A stretch of DNA of 64,000 nucleotides from SKVR01 sp046291875 (GTDB lineage: Bacteria > Bacteroidota > Bacteroidia > Bacteroidales > UBA7960). The stretch spans positions 1 to 64,000 of the forward strand of contig JBKBSF010000013.1 of NCBI GenBank assembly GCA_046291875.1, written 5' to 3'. The notes under the pieces are model-generated. The model was not told the DNA's origin. It searched no databases and saw only the letters and a program-made list of their open reading frames with translations. This document shows positions 27,422-35,364 of the stretch, in pieces; the first letter of the stretch is position 1; the number at the start of each line of letters is the position of its first letter. The position numbers and the translations under genes are program-made.

Positions 27422-30400
27422 TTACCATCCCGGCCAGAAATTCAACCCCCATGTACCGGGCCAGCGCTGGTCGATGGCAAAGGGGAAAGCATAATAGGGC
27501 TCCAGAATCAATGCTCCAAACAGATTGATCCGCAAGGAGGGTCCGGTACTGAATACCGGGAAACGCATCTGGGAATTACTTCCCGACTTGCGCCAGGTAA
27601 GATCCTGCCCTTCATTCCATGCTATACCTGCATCCAGAAACCAACCCAACTCAGTAAAGAAGAAACCACTGGAGATCAATGCTAATCTTTCAGGGCCTGT
27701 GAATGGGGTTTTGATCTCTATACCCCCCAATAGTACACGCGTACCCAACAGGTTATCAAAGGTAAAAGTCTCATCAAAAAACTCCTGTTGATTGCGGTAC
27801 AGCGAGTTATAATCGAAACCCCTCAAGAAATTGGGATATCCCAGGAAGAAATCAAAGGTACTGTATTGACGGCCCGGGTTGCGCGGATCATCACTGATTG
27901 GAATCTGACCATAGCGCCCATAGTGCGCCATACGGAATGCCAGGGCAATGGGCTTGCGGAAATAGTACTGCCTGTAATCGGCAATTACATTGAACATATT
28001 TACCCGCTCCCGGGCATTGAAGAATACTTGCTGGGCCTGCTCCATGTCGCCATCGCGCCGGAACACATTCATCACTCCAAACATTTGCTCCACGCTGAAC
28101 CGGTATCGATGCCCCGCCATGGGCGATGCCATACCAAAGTAAGAGTTATCGCCCACATAACCCAGGTTTATGCGCTGCAGATTGAAACCCCGTGGAGTTT
28201 CTCCGCGGCTTCGGTCCTGCCCCAGGTAAAACAAACCATCGGCACTGTAATAGGTATGAAAGATGTCTCTCCGGAAGTAATACCATGCTACACTCCCCCC
28301 GACCTCAATACGTCGGGTGGTGGAGATAGGATAAAAAGCAAACAACCCAACCTGATCTTCAAAAGTGCGCTGTATAACAAACTGCACATCGCGCACCGGA
28401 ATGGAATCATTGATAAAGTCGACATCAAAGTTTAAAAAAGCAAACGGATAAGGAATATGAGAAGCACTGGCTCCCCAGTTGATACGGCGTTTCTGATTGA
28501 TATAGCCAACCTGCCCTCCAAAGTCATAAATTTCTCCGTTCACTGCCAGTACGGAAAACAGCTGATGATTTCCTACAATATCGCTGAACATCATAGCTAC
28601 ACCGCCCGACATTCCGGTACCAAAGCGGCTGGTAGCAACTCCCACACCACTGCTGCCAATAAAAGAGAGGCCAAACCTTGATCTGAAATCTTTTACCTGG
28701 AAAGAATCTACCGGAAAAACACTCTCCCGGCGTTCTCGCTTAAAGAAACCGTCTACTACCGGCAGAGTGGAGCGGTTCATGGGAGGAAGTGTAGCAGCAG
28801 TCATGTCGATATGCATTGGATCCACTTCCACACGCTCAAAATCTTCGGGTGACGCTTTGAATATACTGTATTTACCCTCGCTGAAATAGCTGTAAGCCAC
28901 CCGCCCGGTATTTCGCGCTACGCTGATAGAGGGCGACAAATGGGTTATCCCGCTTATACCGGTGTAAAAATTGGTCAGCCGGAAAACACTTTCATCCTCA
29001 AGGTTGAGGTAGTACAAATTGCGAAAGCCATCGCTGTTCGACAGAAAATAGAGCCCTTTTTGTTCGGGATCGAACTGGGGGTTGAGGTTTTGTGCCGAGG
29101 GGAAGATATCAAATACTTTCACGGGGCGTCCGGGCGCCTCCATATCCATAATCCCCAGATTAAAGCTATAGCTCAAGGTATCGGGGTCGAATCTTGGGGG
29201 CAGCAGATCGGTAGCAAAAGCAAGGTAGCGACCATCGGGCGACCAGGTAGGGTGAATGTAGGAGTAACGGTCGTTGGTGAGTTGTTCCACCCGTCGGGTT
29301 TCCATATCTAGCTTGTACAAATTACCAACACCATCCACCAGGCCAGAAAATACCAGGTAGCGACCATCGGGCGACCAGGAGGGGTTGTTCAGTGCAGGCA
29401 CCCCTTCCACTGGAATATGGCGGGTGCGTCGCGGACGGTTTACATCTACAACCACCAGCTGATTGCGGCCCCGCTTTACAGCAACATGCACAAACTGACG
29501 ACCATCGGGCGACCAGGTGCCTACTGATTCGAAAAAGTTGAAAGCATCAATATCAGCACTGCGTGTGGTACTGGATAGCTTCCTTATAACCCTGCCGGTT
29601 TCGGCATTGGCAAGAAAAAGATCCAGTGAGAAAAGATCTCTTTCCGAGAAAAAAGCGATGTGCCTTCCATCCGGACTGAGGGAGGGCGAAATGTTAAGGT
29701 TTCCTCCATTGCTCTCGTCAATAAGTATTTCACCCACCGGTTGATGCAAAAGGCTATCTTTCATGAATGATTCAAAGTGTGTAAGGGTAGCGCTCTTCCA
29801 CAGATTGGAAACGGTATGTGCGTTCAACCCTATCACCCGCTCCATTGCCCTTTCATACCCAAACTTGGCCGTTTCGCGATACAGAGGAACAATTACATCA
29901 TCGCCCCAGGTTCGTCCCAGAAATGCCACAAAGGCATGCCCAAAGCGGTAAGGGTTGTAAGAATAGTTGCGCGTCATATCGCGTAGCGACGGAAAGTCGT
30001 CTTGCTTTAAGGCATCGCGCATGATCATGGCGGTATGCGAATCTACGCTTCCGATAGAAAAATACTCTGCCATACCCTCTACCAGCCATAGAGGCAGGTT
30101 GCGCAGCGAGTTCAACGACAATGAATCATCCACAAAAAGGGCTCTGAAGTGAAAAACGTGCACCAGCTCATGCCCGATCACGTGATCGGTCTGAGCATTG
30201 GTTTCCAGCACCGGAATTACCACCCGGTTTTTAAGAGCTTCGGTAACACCCTGCGTTCCAATGCCTATAGTGCCACTCACAGCAAGCGTTTGCTGAAAAT
30301 CAGGATGGTTCTGATAAATAAGAATAGGACTGGGCCGATCGAAAGTATCTTTAAACAATTTCTGATGGCGAATGTACCATCGCTCAAAAGAATTGGCCAA

Positions 30401-30616
30401 CGCATTGATGACCGAATCATTCTCGAAATAATGGTAAATCGTAAAATTGGGAGACTGGTAAACCTGCCAGTCGAAGGTTGCATAGCCAGGTCGGTTACGC
30501 CCAAAGTACTGTGATTGTGCTGGTTGCACATACATAAACAGCAACAAGAAAAGCAAAATCCCTAAAAACGGAGTTCTTGCTGCGGTTCGTTCAAAAGGTT
30601 GGGTTGTCGGAAACAT
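27422..30616 (-). CDS. Gluzincin protease / TolB-like propeller / outer-membrane barrel fusion
   Basis: This 1064-residue exported protein has a signal peptide (about 12-35). A metalloprotease domain (about 45-270) has HELVH (149-153) and a third ligand Glu180 in WLVEGMAEY, as in the peptidase MA group. A TolB-like propeller (about 290-600) has at least four WSPDGR or SPDGR blades. A large beta-barrel-like C-terminal half ends in WPGW. An active zinc site on the periplasmic or surface side of an outer-membrane barrel is plausible; the substrate is unknown. The frame is open to 30667, but the ATG at 30616 leads into the signal peptide. It converges with the POT gene at a shared terminator. Confidence 0.75.
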   Translation of the reverse strand: MFPTTQPFERTAARTPFLGILLFLLLFMYVQPAQSQYFGRNRPGYATFDWQVYQSPNFTIYHYFENDSVINALANSFERWYIRHQKLFKDTFDRPSPILIYQNHPDFQQTLAVSGTIGIGTQGVTEALKNRVVIPVLETNAQTDHVIGHELVHVFHFRALFVDDSLSLNSLRNLPLWLVEGMAEYFSIGSVDSHTAMIMRDALKQDDFPSLRDMTRNYSYNPYRFGHAFVAFLGRTWGDDVIVPLYRETAKFGYERAMERVIGLNAHTVSNLWKSATLTHFESFMKDSLLHQPVGEILIDESNGGNLNISPSLSPDGRHIAFFSERDLFSLDLFLANAETGRVIRKLSSTTRSADIDAFNFFESVGTWSPDGRQFVHVAVKRGRNQLVVVDVNRPRRTRHIPVEGVPALNNPSWSPDGRYLVFSGLVDGVGNLYKLDMETRRVEQLTNDRYSYIHPTWSPDGRYLAFATDLLPPRFDPDTLSYSFNLGIMDMEAPGRPVKVFDIFPSAQNLNPQFDPEQKGLYFLSNSDGFRNLYYLNLEDESVFRLTNFYTGISGITHLSPSISVARNTGRVAYSYFSEGKYSIFKASPEDFERVEVDPMHIDMTAATLPPMNRSTLPVVDGFFKRERRESVFPVDSFQVKDFRSRFGLSFIGSSGVGVATSRFGTGMSGGVAMMFSDIVGNHQLFSVLAVNGEIYDFGGQVGYINQKRRINWGASASHIPYPFAFLNFDVDFINDSIPVRDVQFVIQRTFEDQVGLFAFYPISTTRRIEVGGSVAWYYFRRDIFHTYYSADGLFYLGQDRSRGETPRGFNLQRINLGYVGDNSYFGMASPMAGHRYRFSVEQMFGVMNVFRRDGDMEQAQQVFFNARERVNMFNVIADYRQYYFRKPIALAFRMAHYGRYGQIPISDDPRNPGRQYSTFDFFLGYPNFLRGFDYNSLYRNQQEFFDETFTFDNLLGTRVLLGGIEIKTPFTGPERLALISSGFFFTELGWFLDAGIAWNEGQDLTWRKSGSNSQMRFPVFSTGPSLRINLFGALILEPYYAFPFAIDQRWPGTWGLNFWPGW

Positions 30617-30704
30617 AGTCAGTATTTTTAAGGTCTGGTCGATTTGTACGATTGTGTTTGCCAGCAAAAATTATACCTGCAACGATATTTTTACTTCCGG
30701 CAAT

Positions 30705-30728
30705 AGCATAAACACGTTGTTTTATGCT
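30705..30728. repeat. Inverted repeat AGCATAAA / TTTATGCT
   Basis: Eight-base arms (30705-30712 and 30721-30728) lie about 90-110 bases upstream of the protease/propeller/barrel start. A slightly longer hairpin forms with one bulged base. It may be an operator or leader hairpin. Confidence 0.4.
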
Positions 30729-30960
30729 TTGTTTAGAGAGAATAACAGATGTATGGGATTCAGAACATGTTTTTGGGAAACTCACCAAACACGCAATAAA
30801 AGTAGTATTTATCGGAATGGATGGAAACTTTTTTTTGATCACCTGAGCGTTTAATTTTTTTCTGGTTTAATCTCAAAGCCTTATTTTTAAAGAGAACCTG
30901 AATGCTGCATTGTTTTTGGGATATGAGGTTATTACGGAATAGATTTTCACTTTTTTTTTG

Positions 30961-30968
30961 CATTTTTG
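30961..30968 (+). promoter_or_regulatory. -7-like element that decides the class V aminotransferase start
   Basis: CATTTTTG differs from TAnnTTTG at the first base only. The frame could begin at a TTG at 30966, inside this element, so translation must start at the ATG at 30987. Confidence 0.4.
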
Positions 30969-30986
30969 CAGCCTAATCAAAACACA

Positions 30987-32474
30987 ATGCTCGAAATCAG
31001 CGAAAAGTACTTCGAAAAGTTCCGGAAAAACATCATCGGGATCGACCAAACTTTTGTTTCCCCTTACGGTATTCAGAAACTTCTTTACGCCGACTGGATT
31101 GCCAGCGGCAGGCTCTATGGCCCCATAGAAAAGACACTTCAGGAAAAATTCGGGCCCTTTGTAGGCAACACCCATACCGAGGCCAGCGCAACGGGCACCC
31201 TGATGACCAATGCATACCACTATGCACACAAAAAAATAAAAGAGCATGTAAATGCAGGTCCGCACGACGTAATCATTACAGCCGGAAGTGGTTTTACCAC
31301 CGTAATCAATAAATTTCAGCGGATCCTGGGTTTGCGGGTTTGCGGAAAGCTTTCGGCAGGCAAATGCATGCAGGAGTCTGAACGGCCCGTGGTGTTTATC
31401 TCACATATGGAGCACCACTCCAACCACACCTCGTGGTTCGAAACTACTGCCGATGTTGTTGTTATCGGACCTGGCGAGGATATGCTCATTGACCTGAACA
31501 ATCTGAGAGAAGAACTTGAAAAACACAAAGACCGCAAGTTGAAAATCGGCTCTTTTACAGCCTGCTCCAATGTTACCGGGATACGTACTCCCATTTATGA
31601 GCTGGCGCGTATTATGCACGAAAACGGGGGATTGTGCTTTATTGATTTTGCTGCCTCAGCACCCTACGATGAAATCAATATGCACCCGGGCGACCCGATG
31701 GAAAAACTCGACGCCATCATGTTCTCTCCACACAAGTTTCTGGGTGGGCCTGCCACACCAGGTATATTGATCTTCGACTCGGCCATATACAACTCAGAGG
31801 TACCCGACAACCCGGGTGGTGGCACTGTAGACTGGACCAACCCCTGGGGCGAGTACAAATACATCGACGATATAGAACTCAGAGAAGATGGAGGAACGCC
31901 GGGCTTTCTGCAAACCATCAAGGCCGCCCTGGCCATCAACCTGAAAGATCAGATGGGTGTGGAAAACATTCACAAACGGGAAAACGAATTGCTTACCATT
32001 GCTTTCGCTGAGCTTGACAGTATCCCACGGCTTAAGATTCTTGCTTCCAATACCCGCGACAGACTTGGGGTAATCTCCTTTTACTTTGAAAACATCCATT
32101 ACAACCTGGTAGTAAAACTCCTAAACGATCGCTATGGCATACAGGTAAGAGGAGGCTGCGCGTGTGCAGGCACCTATGGGCACTTTCTTCTGAATGTGGA
32201 TTATGAGCACTCTCGTACCATCACCTCTAAAATCAATACCGGCGACCTGTCGGACAAACCCGGTTGGGTTAGGTTGTCGCTGCACCCTACCATGACAGAC
32301 ATTGAGCTGCAAACCATAATGGCAGCACTGAAAGAGATCCAGAAAAATCACGAGAAATGGGCACGGGATTACCGTTACAATAACAAAAACAACGAGTTCA
32401 GGCACTATAAAGCTCCTGCCGACTATTCTGATTTTGTAAAAGATTGGTTTAAACTTGAGGCGCCCCCCATGTGA
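30987..32474 (+). CDS. Class V aminotransferase-fold PLP enzyme (SufS/CsdA-like)
   Basis: This 495-residue soluble protein has the PLP lysine in FSPHKFLGG (Lys250), the early TEASATG block (about 66-72) and a late RGGCACAG segment (about 387-394) near where cysteine desulfurases carry their catalytic Cys. The fold is that of SufS/CsdA and isopenicillin N epimerase. The Cys in GGCACAG might be catalytic, so a cysteine- or selenocysteine-lyase-like activity is possible, but the length (about 90 longer than SufS) and lack of suf neighbours argue against a housekeeping SufS. It is monocistronic between divergent and convergent neighbours. Confidence 0.75.
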   Translation: MLEISEKYFEKFRKNIIGIDQTFVSPYGIQKLLYADWIASGRLYGPIEKTLQEKFGPFVGNTHTEASATGTLMTNAYHYAHKKIKEHVNAGPHDVIITAGSGFTTVINKFQRILGLRVCGKLSAGKCMQESERPVVFISHMEHHSNHTSWFETTADVVVIGPGEDMLIDLNNLREELEKHKDRKLKIGSFTACSNVTGIRTPIYELARIMHENGGLCFIDFAASAPYDEINMHPGDPMEKLDAIMFSPHKFLGGPATPGILIFDSAIYNSEVPDNPGGGTVDWTNPWGEYKYIDDIELREDGGTPGFLQTIKAALAINLKDQMGVENIHKRENELLTIAFAELDSIPRLKILASNTRDRLGVISFYFENIHYNLVVKLLNDRYGIQVRGGCACAGTYGHFLLNVDYEHSRTITSKINTGDLSDKPGWVRLSLHPTMTDIELQTIMAALKEIQKNHEKWARDYRYNNKNNEFRHYKAPADYSDFVKDWFKLEAPPM

Positions 32475-32489
32475 TGGCCCAAAACAACA

Positions 32490-32873
32490 TCAATTGTTGA
32501 AAAGACGCTGCAGACGCCCCACCTGGGTATTCCACCACATCTGAGTAAACTCCAGATCGCCAGGTTCGGCATAGTCGCTTACAACAAGGCCTGACTCCCC
32601 CGATACGGGCTCATGGGTAATCTGCATCTCCAACATAAAACCCTGGTGGAAATCGTCAGTCCATTCGAACCGGACAAACTCAGGATCTTTAAACTCAAGC
32701 AATTTGGCAGATTGAAAACTGCCCTCCCATTCAAAATGATACTCGTCTTCATGTACGGTTACTTTATCGGCAAACCAACGGCCGAGCCCCTCTGAAGTAC
32801 TGATCAGCGTGAAAAGCAATTTGGGTGTTACCTTGAGGGGAAATTCAAGGGTAAATTTCTGTAGAGGAGTCAT
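32490..32873 (-). CDS. START-like / SRPBCC domain protein
   Basis: This 127-residue small soluble protein has one SRPBCC helix-grip domain: FTLEFPLKVTPKLLFTLIST, then the GLGRWFAD segment and FEWEGSF strands, as in Bacteroidota START-like and AHA1-type proteins. It probably binds a hydrophobic ligand or a protein partner; neither is known. The frame is open to a TTG at 32909, but the ATG at 32873 starts the domain, and a TATATTGC -7-like site overlaps the TTG. It converges with the class V aminotransferase gene. Confidence 0.75.
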   Translation of the reverse strand: MTPLQKFTLEFPLKVTPKLLFTLISTSEGLGRWFADKVTVHEDEYHFEWEGSFQSAKLLEFKDPEFVRFEWTDDFHQGFMLEMQITHEPVSGESGLVVSDYAEPGDLEFTQMWWNTQVGRLQRLFNN

Positions 32874-33052
32874 AGTCAAATACTTTGATGAACTTTGGCT
32901 TTTGTGCAATATACGAAAAAAAGGTCTGCAGATTTATGTTTGTTCTATTATTTTTCAACCACTTATTAACAAGATCAATCGCAAAAAGAACTACCTTTTG
33001 ATATGGCCTGAACCAAGTGGATTTTCTGTGGTTTTTACTCAGGAATTTTCTT

Positions 33053-33060
33053 TAGGTTTG
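33053..33060 (+). promoter_or_regulatory. -7 promoter element of the EamA transporter gene
   Basis: TAGGTTTG is an exact -7 match, 25 bases before the ATG at 33086. The -33 region is a T-rich GGTTTTT rather than TTTG. Confidence 0.5.
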
Positions 33061-33085
33061 CGCAGACTTTACAGACACCCATTTT

Positions 33086-34021
33086 ATGCAAAAAAGCAAT
33101 TACCTGGTTTATGTCCTCACCCTTTCAGCTGTTGCATTCTGGGGGCTCTCCTATGTTTGGATGAAGGTGGTTTTCCAATACTACGATCCCATCACCACCA
33201 TGTTTATCCGCCTGAGCCTGGCCTCGGTTTTTATGTATACCCTGCTGGCTATTATGGGCAAAAAGGAGAAAATTCAGAAAGAAGACTATCCGGCCTTTTT
33301 AGCGCTTTCCTTCTTTTCACCCTTTTGCTATTTTATCGGTGAGAGTTTTGGACTGAAACTGGTATCACCCACCATAGCAGCGGTAATCATTGCCACCATA
33401 CCCGTATTTACTCCCTTCCTGGGACACTTTGCCTTTGGTGAAAAAATCACCAAACTTAACATCGCCGGTTTTGCCATTTCCTTTACCGGGGTAATGATTA
33501 TGGTGCTGGATTTCGAATTTCGCTTCAGTGCCTCCCCCGCAGGGGTAATGTTGTTGTTCTTTGCCGTGGCAGCGGCACTGGCCAATATTCTGTACCTCAA
33601 AAGGCTGGCCATGAAGTATAGCTCCACCACCATCATTAAAACACAAAATCTGCTGGGCGCATTGTTCTTTTTGCCCCTGTTTCTGATCTTCGACTATCAG
33701 AAATTCATACAGGTGCAACCCACCGGTGAGCTGGTATGGGCACTGCTCAAGCTGTCGGTATTTGCCTCTACCCTGGCGTTTATGTTTTACACCATTTCGG
33801 TACGAAAAATCGGGGTGGCCCGCACCTCCATCTTCAGCAACCTAATCCCCGTTTGTACGGCTGTATTTGCCTTCTTTTTACTGGGGGAAAAAATTGATGC
33901 CAGCAAGATCGTAGGAATGGTGGTTGTAATATCAGGATTGCTGCTCACCCAGAGCCTCAAACTGAGCAAACTGCGCCGCAGCGCAAAAAATGCGGAAGAA
34001 ATAACCCCCAATGCCGGCTGA
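33086..34021 (+). CDS. EamA-family (DMT superfamily) exporter
   Basis: This 311-residue inner-membrane protein has ten predicted spans in two EamA repeats (about 8-145 and 155-295). The VAFWGLSYVWMKVVF and PTIAAVIIATIPVFTPFLG segments and the second-repeat ARTSIFSNLIPVCTAVFAFFLL segment are typical. Such proteins export metabolites or amino acids; the substrate cannot be predicted. The start ATG at 33086 follows the promoter element closely. The C-terminus is a short basic tail. tRNA-Met follows on the same strand from its own promoter. Confidence 0.88.
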   Translation: MQKSNYLVYVLTLSAVAFWGLSYVWMKVVFQYYDPITTMFIRLSLASVFMYTLLAIMGKKEKIQKEDYPAFLALSFFSPFCYFIGESFGLKLVSPTIAAVIIATIPVFTPFLGHFAFGEKITKLNIAGFAISFTGVMIMVLDFEFRFSASPAGVMLLFFAVAAALANILYLKRLAMKYSSTTIIKTQNLLGALFFLPLFLIFDYQKFIQVQPTGELVWALLKLSVFASTLAFMFYTISVRKIGVARTSIFSNLIPVCTAVFAFFLLGEKIDASKIVGMVVVISGLLLTQSLKLSKLRRSAKNAEEITPNAG

Positions 34022-34040
34022 AAAACTTTTCAAGAATATT

Positions 34041-34071
34041 TCTTGTAATTTAAAATTCTTTACTATTTTTG
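34041..34071 (+). promoter_or_regulatory. Promoter of tRNA-Met
   Basis: TATTTTTG (34064-34071) is an exact -7 element. CTTG (34042-34045) serves as the -33 box, 18 bases upstream. The start is predicted near 34078, about 54 bases before the tRNA. Confidence 0.6.
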
Positions 34072-34131
34072 CACCACTCAAAACGACAGCCCCTAAGGCT
34101 GCCAGCCTTGAGAAAGTTCATTACAAAACCT

Positions 34132-34208
34132 GGCGGGATAGCTCAGTTGGTTAGAGCGTCGGATTCATAACCCGGAGGTCACGAGTTCAACTCTCGTTCC
34201 CGCTACCA
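34132..34208 (+). tRNA. tRNA-Met (CAT), CCA encoded
   Basis: This 77-nt cloverleaf has acceptor arm GGCGGGA/TCCCGCT, D-arm GCTCAGTTGGTTAGAGC, anticodon loop TTCATAA (CAT) and T-arm ACGAG/CTCGT, ending ACCA. G1-U72 pairing and the lack of the three G-C initiator pairs favour elongator Met. An Ile2 (lysidine) identity cannot be excluded. One A-C mismatch closes the anticodon stem. Confidence 0.93.
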
Positions 34209-34211
34209 CCC

Positions 34212-34247
34212 AAAAGCCCGAAAAGCAATTGCTTTTCGGGCTTTTTT
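34212..34247 (+). terminator. Terminator after tRNA-Met
   Basis: A perfect 15-bp stem with an AATT loop is followed by six T. It ends only 13 bases before the dinB start codon. Confidence 0.9.
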
Positions 34248-34260
34248 GTACATTAGCTGC

Positions 34261-35364
34261 ATGGATTGCCGCAAAATCATTCATATTGACATGGACGCCT
34301 TTTTTGCCTCTGTGGAGCAGCGCGACAACCCTGCATACAGGGGAAAGCCCCTGGCTGTTGGAGGGGGTGGTGAGAGGGGTGTGGTGGCGGCCGCCAGTTA
34401 CGAAGCCCGCAAGTTTGGCGTACGCTCGGCTATGCCCGGCATCCAGGCGCGCAAAAAGTGCCCCCAGATCATTTTTGTGAAACCACGCTTCGACGTTTAC
34501 AAAGCCGTTTCCAGACAAATCCAACAAATCTTCCTGGAATACACCGATTGGGTAGAACCCCTCTCGCTCGACGAGGCCTACCTCGATGTTACGCAACCTA
34601 AAAAAGGAAAGCACTCTGCCACTCTTATCGCCAATGAGATCAGGCAAAGGATCTTTGCTGAAGTGGGTCTGTCGGCTTCAGCCGGCATCTCCTGCAACAA
34701 ATTCCTGGCAAAAATCGCCTCCGACATCAACAAACCCAATGGCTATTTTGTGATCCATCCCAAAGATGCAGCCCGGTTTATCGAAGAGCTCTCCATAGAG
34801 AAGTTTCATGGAGTCGGGAAGGTTACTGCCGAAAAGTTCCGAAATCTGGGCATTCACAATGGATCCGATCTTAAAGATGCCGGACTGGAGACCCTTGTGA
34901 AACATTTTGGCAAAAACGGTTTATTCTTTTTTGACATTGCCCATGGCAAGGACACCCGCCAGGTAGAACCCCAGCGCGACCGCAAATCTATCGGGGCGGA
35001 GAACACCTTTACAAACGACCTTGCAGACCCGCAAGAGCTCCACATGGCCATGGAGGAGATATGCAACACCCTGGTGCAACGCATGAACCGCGCTTCAGCA
35101 TGGGGGCGTACCCTTACCATCAAGGTGAAATACCACGACTTCCAGCAGATCACCCGAAGCAAAAGTTTCTCCGGCCCCCTGCTATCGGGTTCTGATATTC
35201 TGCGTGTGTCATGCGAGCTGCTGTTTGAACACCGCGATCCGCAAAAACCCATCCGGTTGCTGGGCATAACCCTCTCGCAACTGGAAACCCCTGGCGACCA
35301 CCAGGGGAAGCAACTCAGAATCCCCTACCCAGAGGAAGGAGAAGCCTCTCAGATCATTACCTGA
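34261..35364 (+). CDS. dinB: DNA polymerase IV (Y-family)
   Basis: This 367-residue translesion polymerase has the metal-binding IDMDAFFASVEQ at the N-terminus (Asp10, Asp12) and SLDEAYLD (about residue 100) with the catalytic Asp-Glu pair. A thumb with helix-hairpin-helix GVGKVTAEK follows, then the little-finger domain (about 240-350). The length is close to E. coli DinB (351). A TTG at 34246 is in frame, but it lies within the tRNA terminator T-run, so the ATG at 34261 is used. No promoter was found between terminator and ATG. The last 8 bases overlap the convergent giant gene. Confidence 0.95.
   Translation: MDCRKIIHIDMDAFFASVEQRDNPAYRGKPLAVGGGGERGVVAAASYEARKFGVRSAMPGIQARKKCPQIIFVKPRFDVYKAVSRQIQQIFLEYTDWVEPLSLDEAYLDVTQPKKGKHSATLIANEIRQRIFAEVGLSASAGISCNKFLAKIASDINKPNGYFVIHPKDAARFIEELSIEKFHGVGKVTAEKFRNLGIHNGSDLKDAGLETLVKHFGKNGLFFFDIAHGKDTRQVEPQRDRKSIGAENTFTNDLADPQELHMAMEEICNTLVQRMNRASAWGRTLTIKVKYHDFQQITRSKSFSGPLLSGSDILRVSCELLFEHRDPQKPIRLLGITLSQLETPGDHQGKQLRIPYPEEGEASQIIT

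Larger units (their letters stand above)
30617..30986. other. 370-base divergent intergenic region
   Basis: This region separates the protease/propeller/barrel gene (minus) and the class V aminotransferase gene (plus). It contains a hairpin-capable repeat at 30705-30728 and a -7-like element at 30961-30968. I see no gene. Confidence 0.5.

Noticed and set aside
29225..29520. Repeated GCGACCATCGGGCGACCAGG-like DNA, CRISPR-like at first sight
   Set aside because: The copies encode the SPDGR motif of propeller blades, and the spacing is that of protein repeats.
30966..30986. TTG start for the class V aminotransferase
   Set aside because: The TTG lies inside the -7-like promoter element; the ATG at 30987 is used.
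34165..34647. Open frame on the minus strand over tRNA-Met and dinB
   Set aside because: It overlaps a tRNA and a polymerase with intact motifs.
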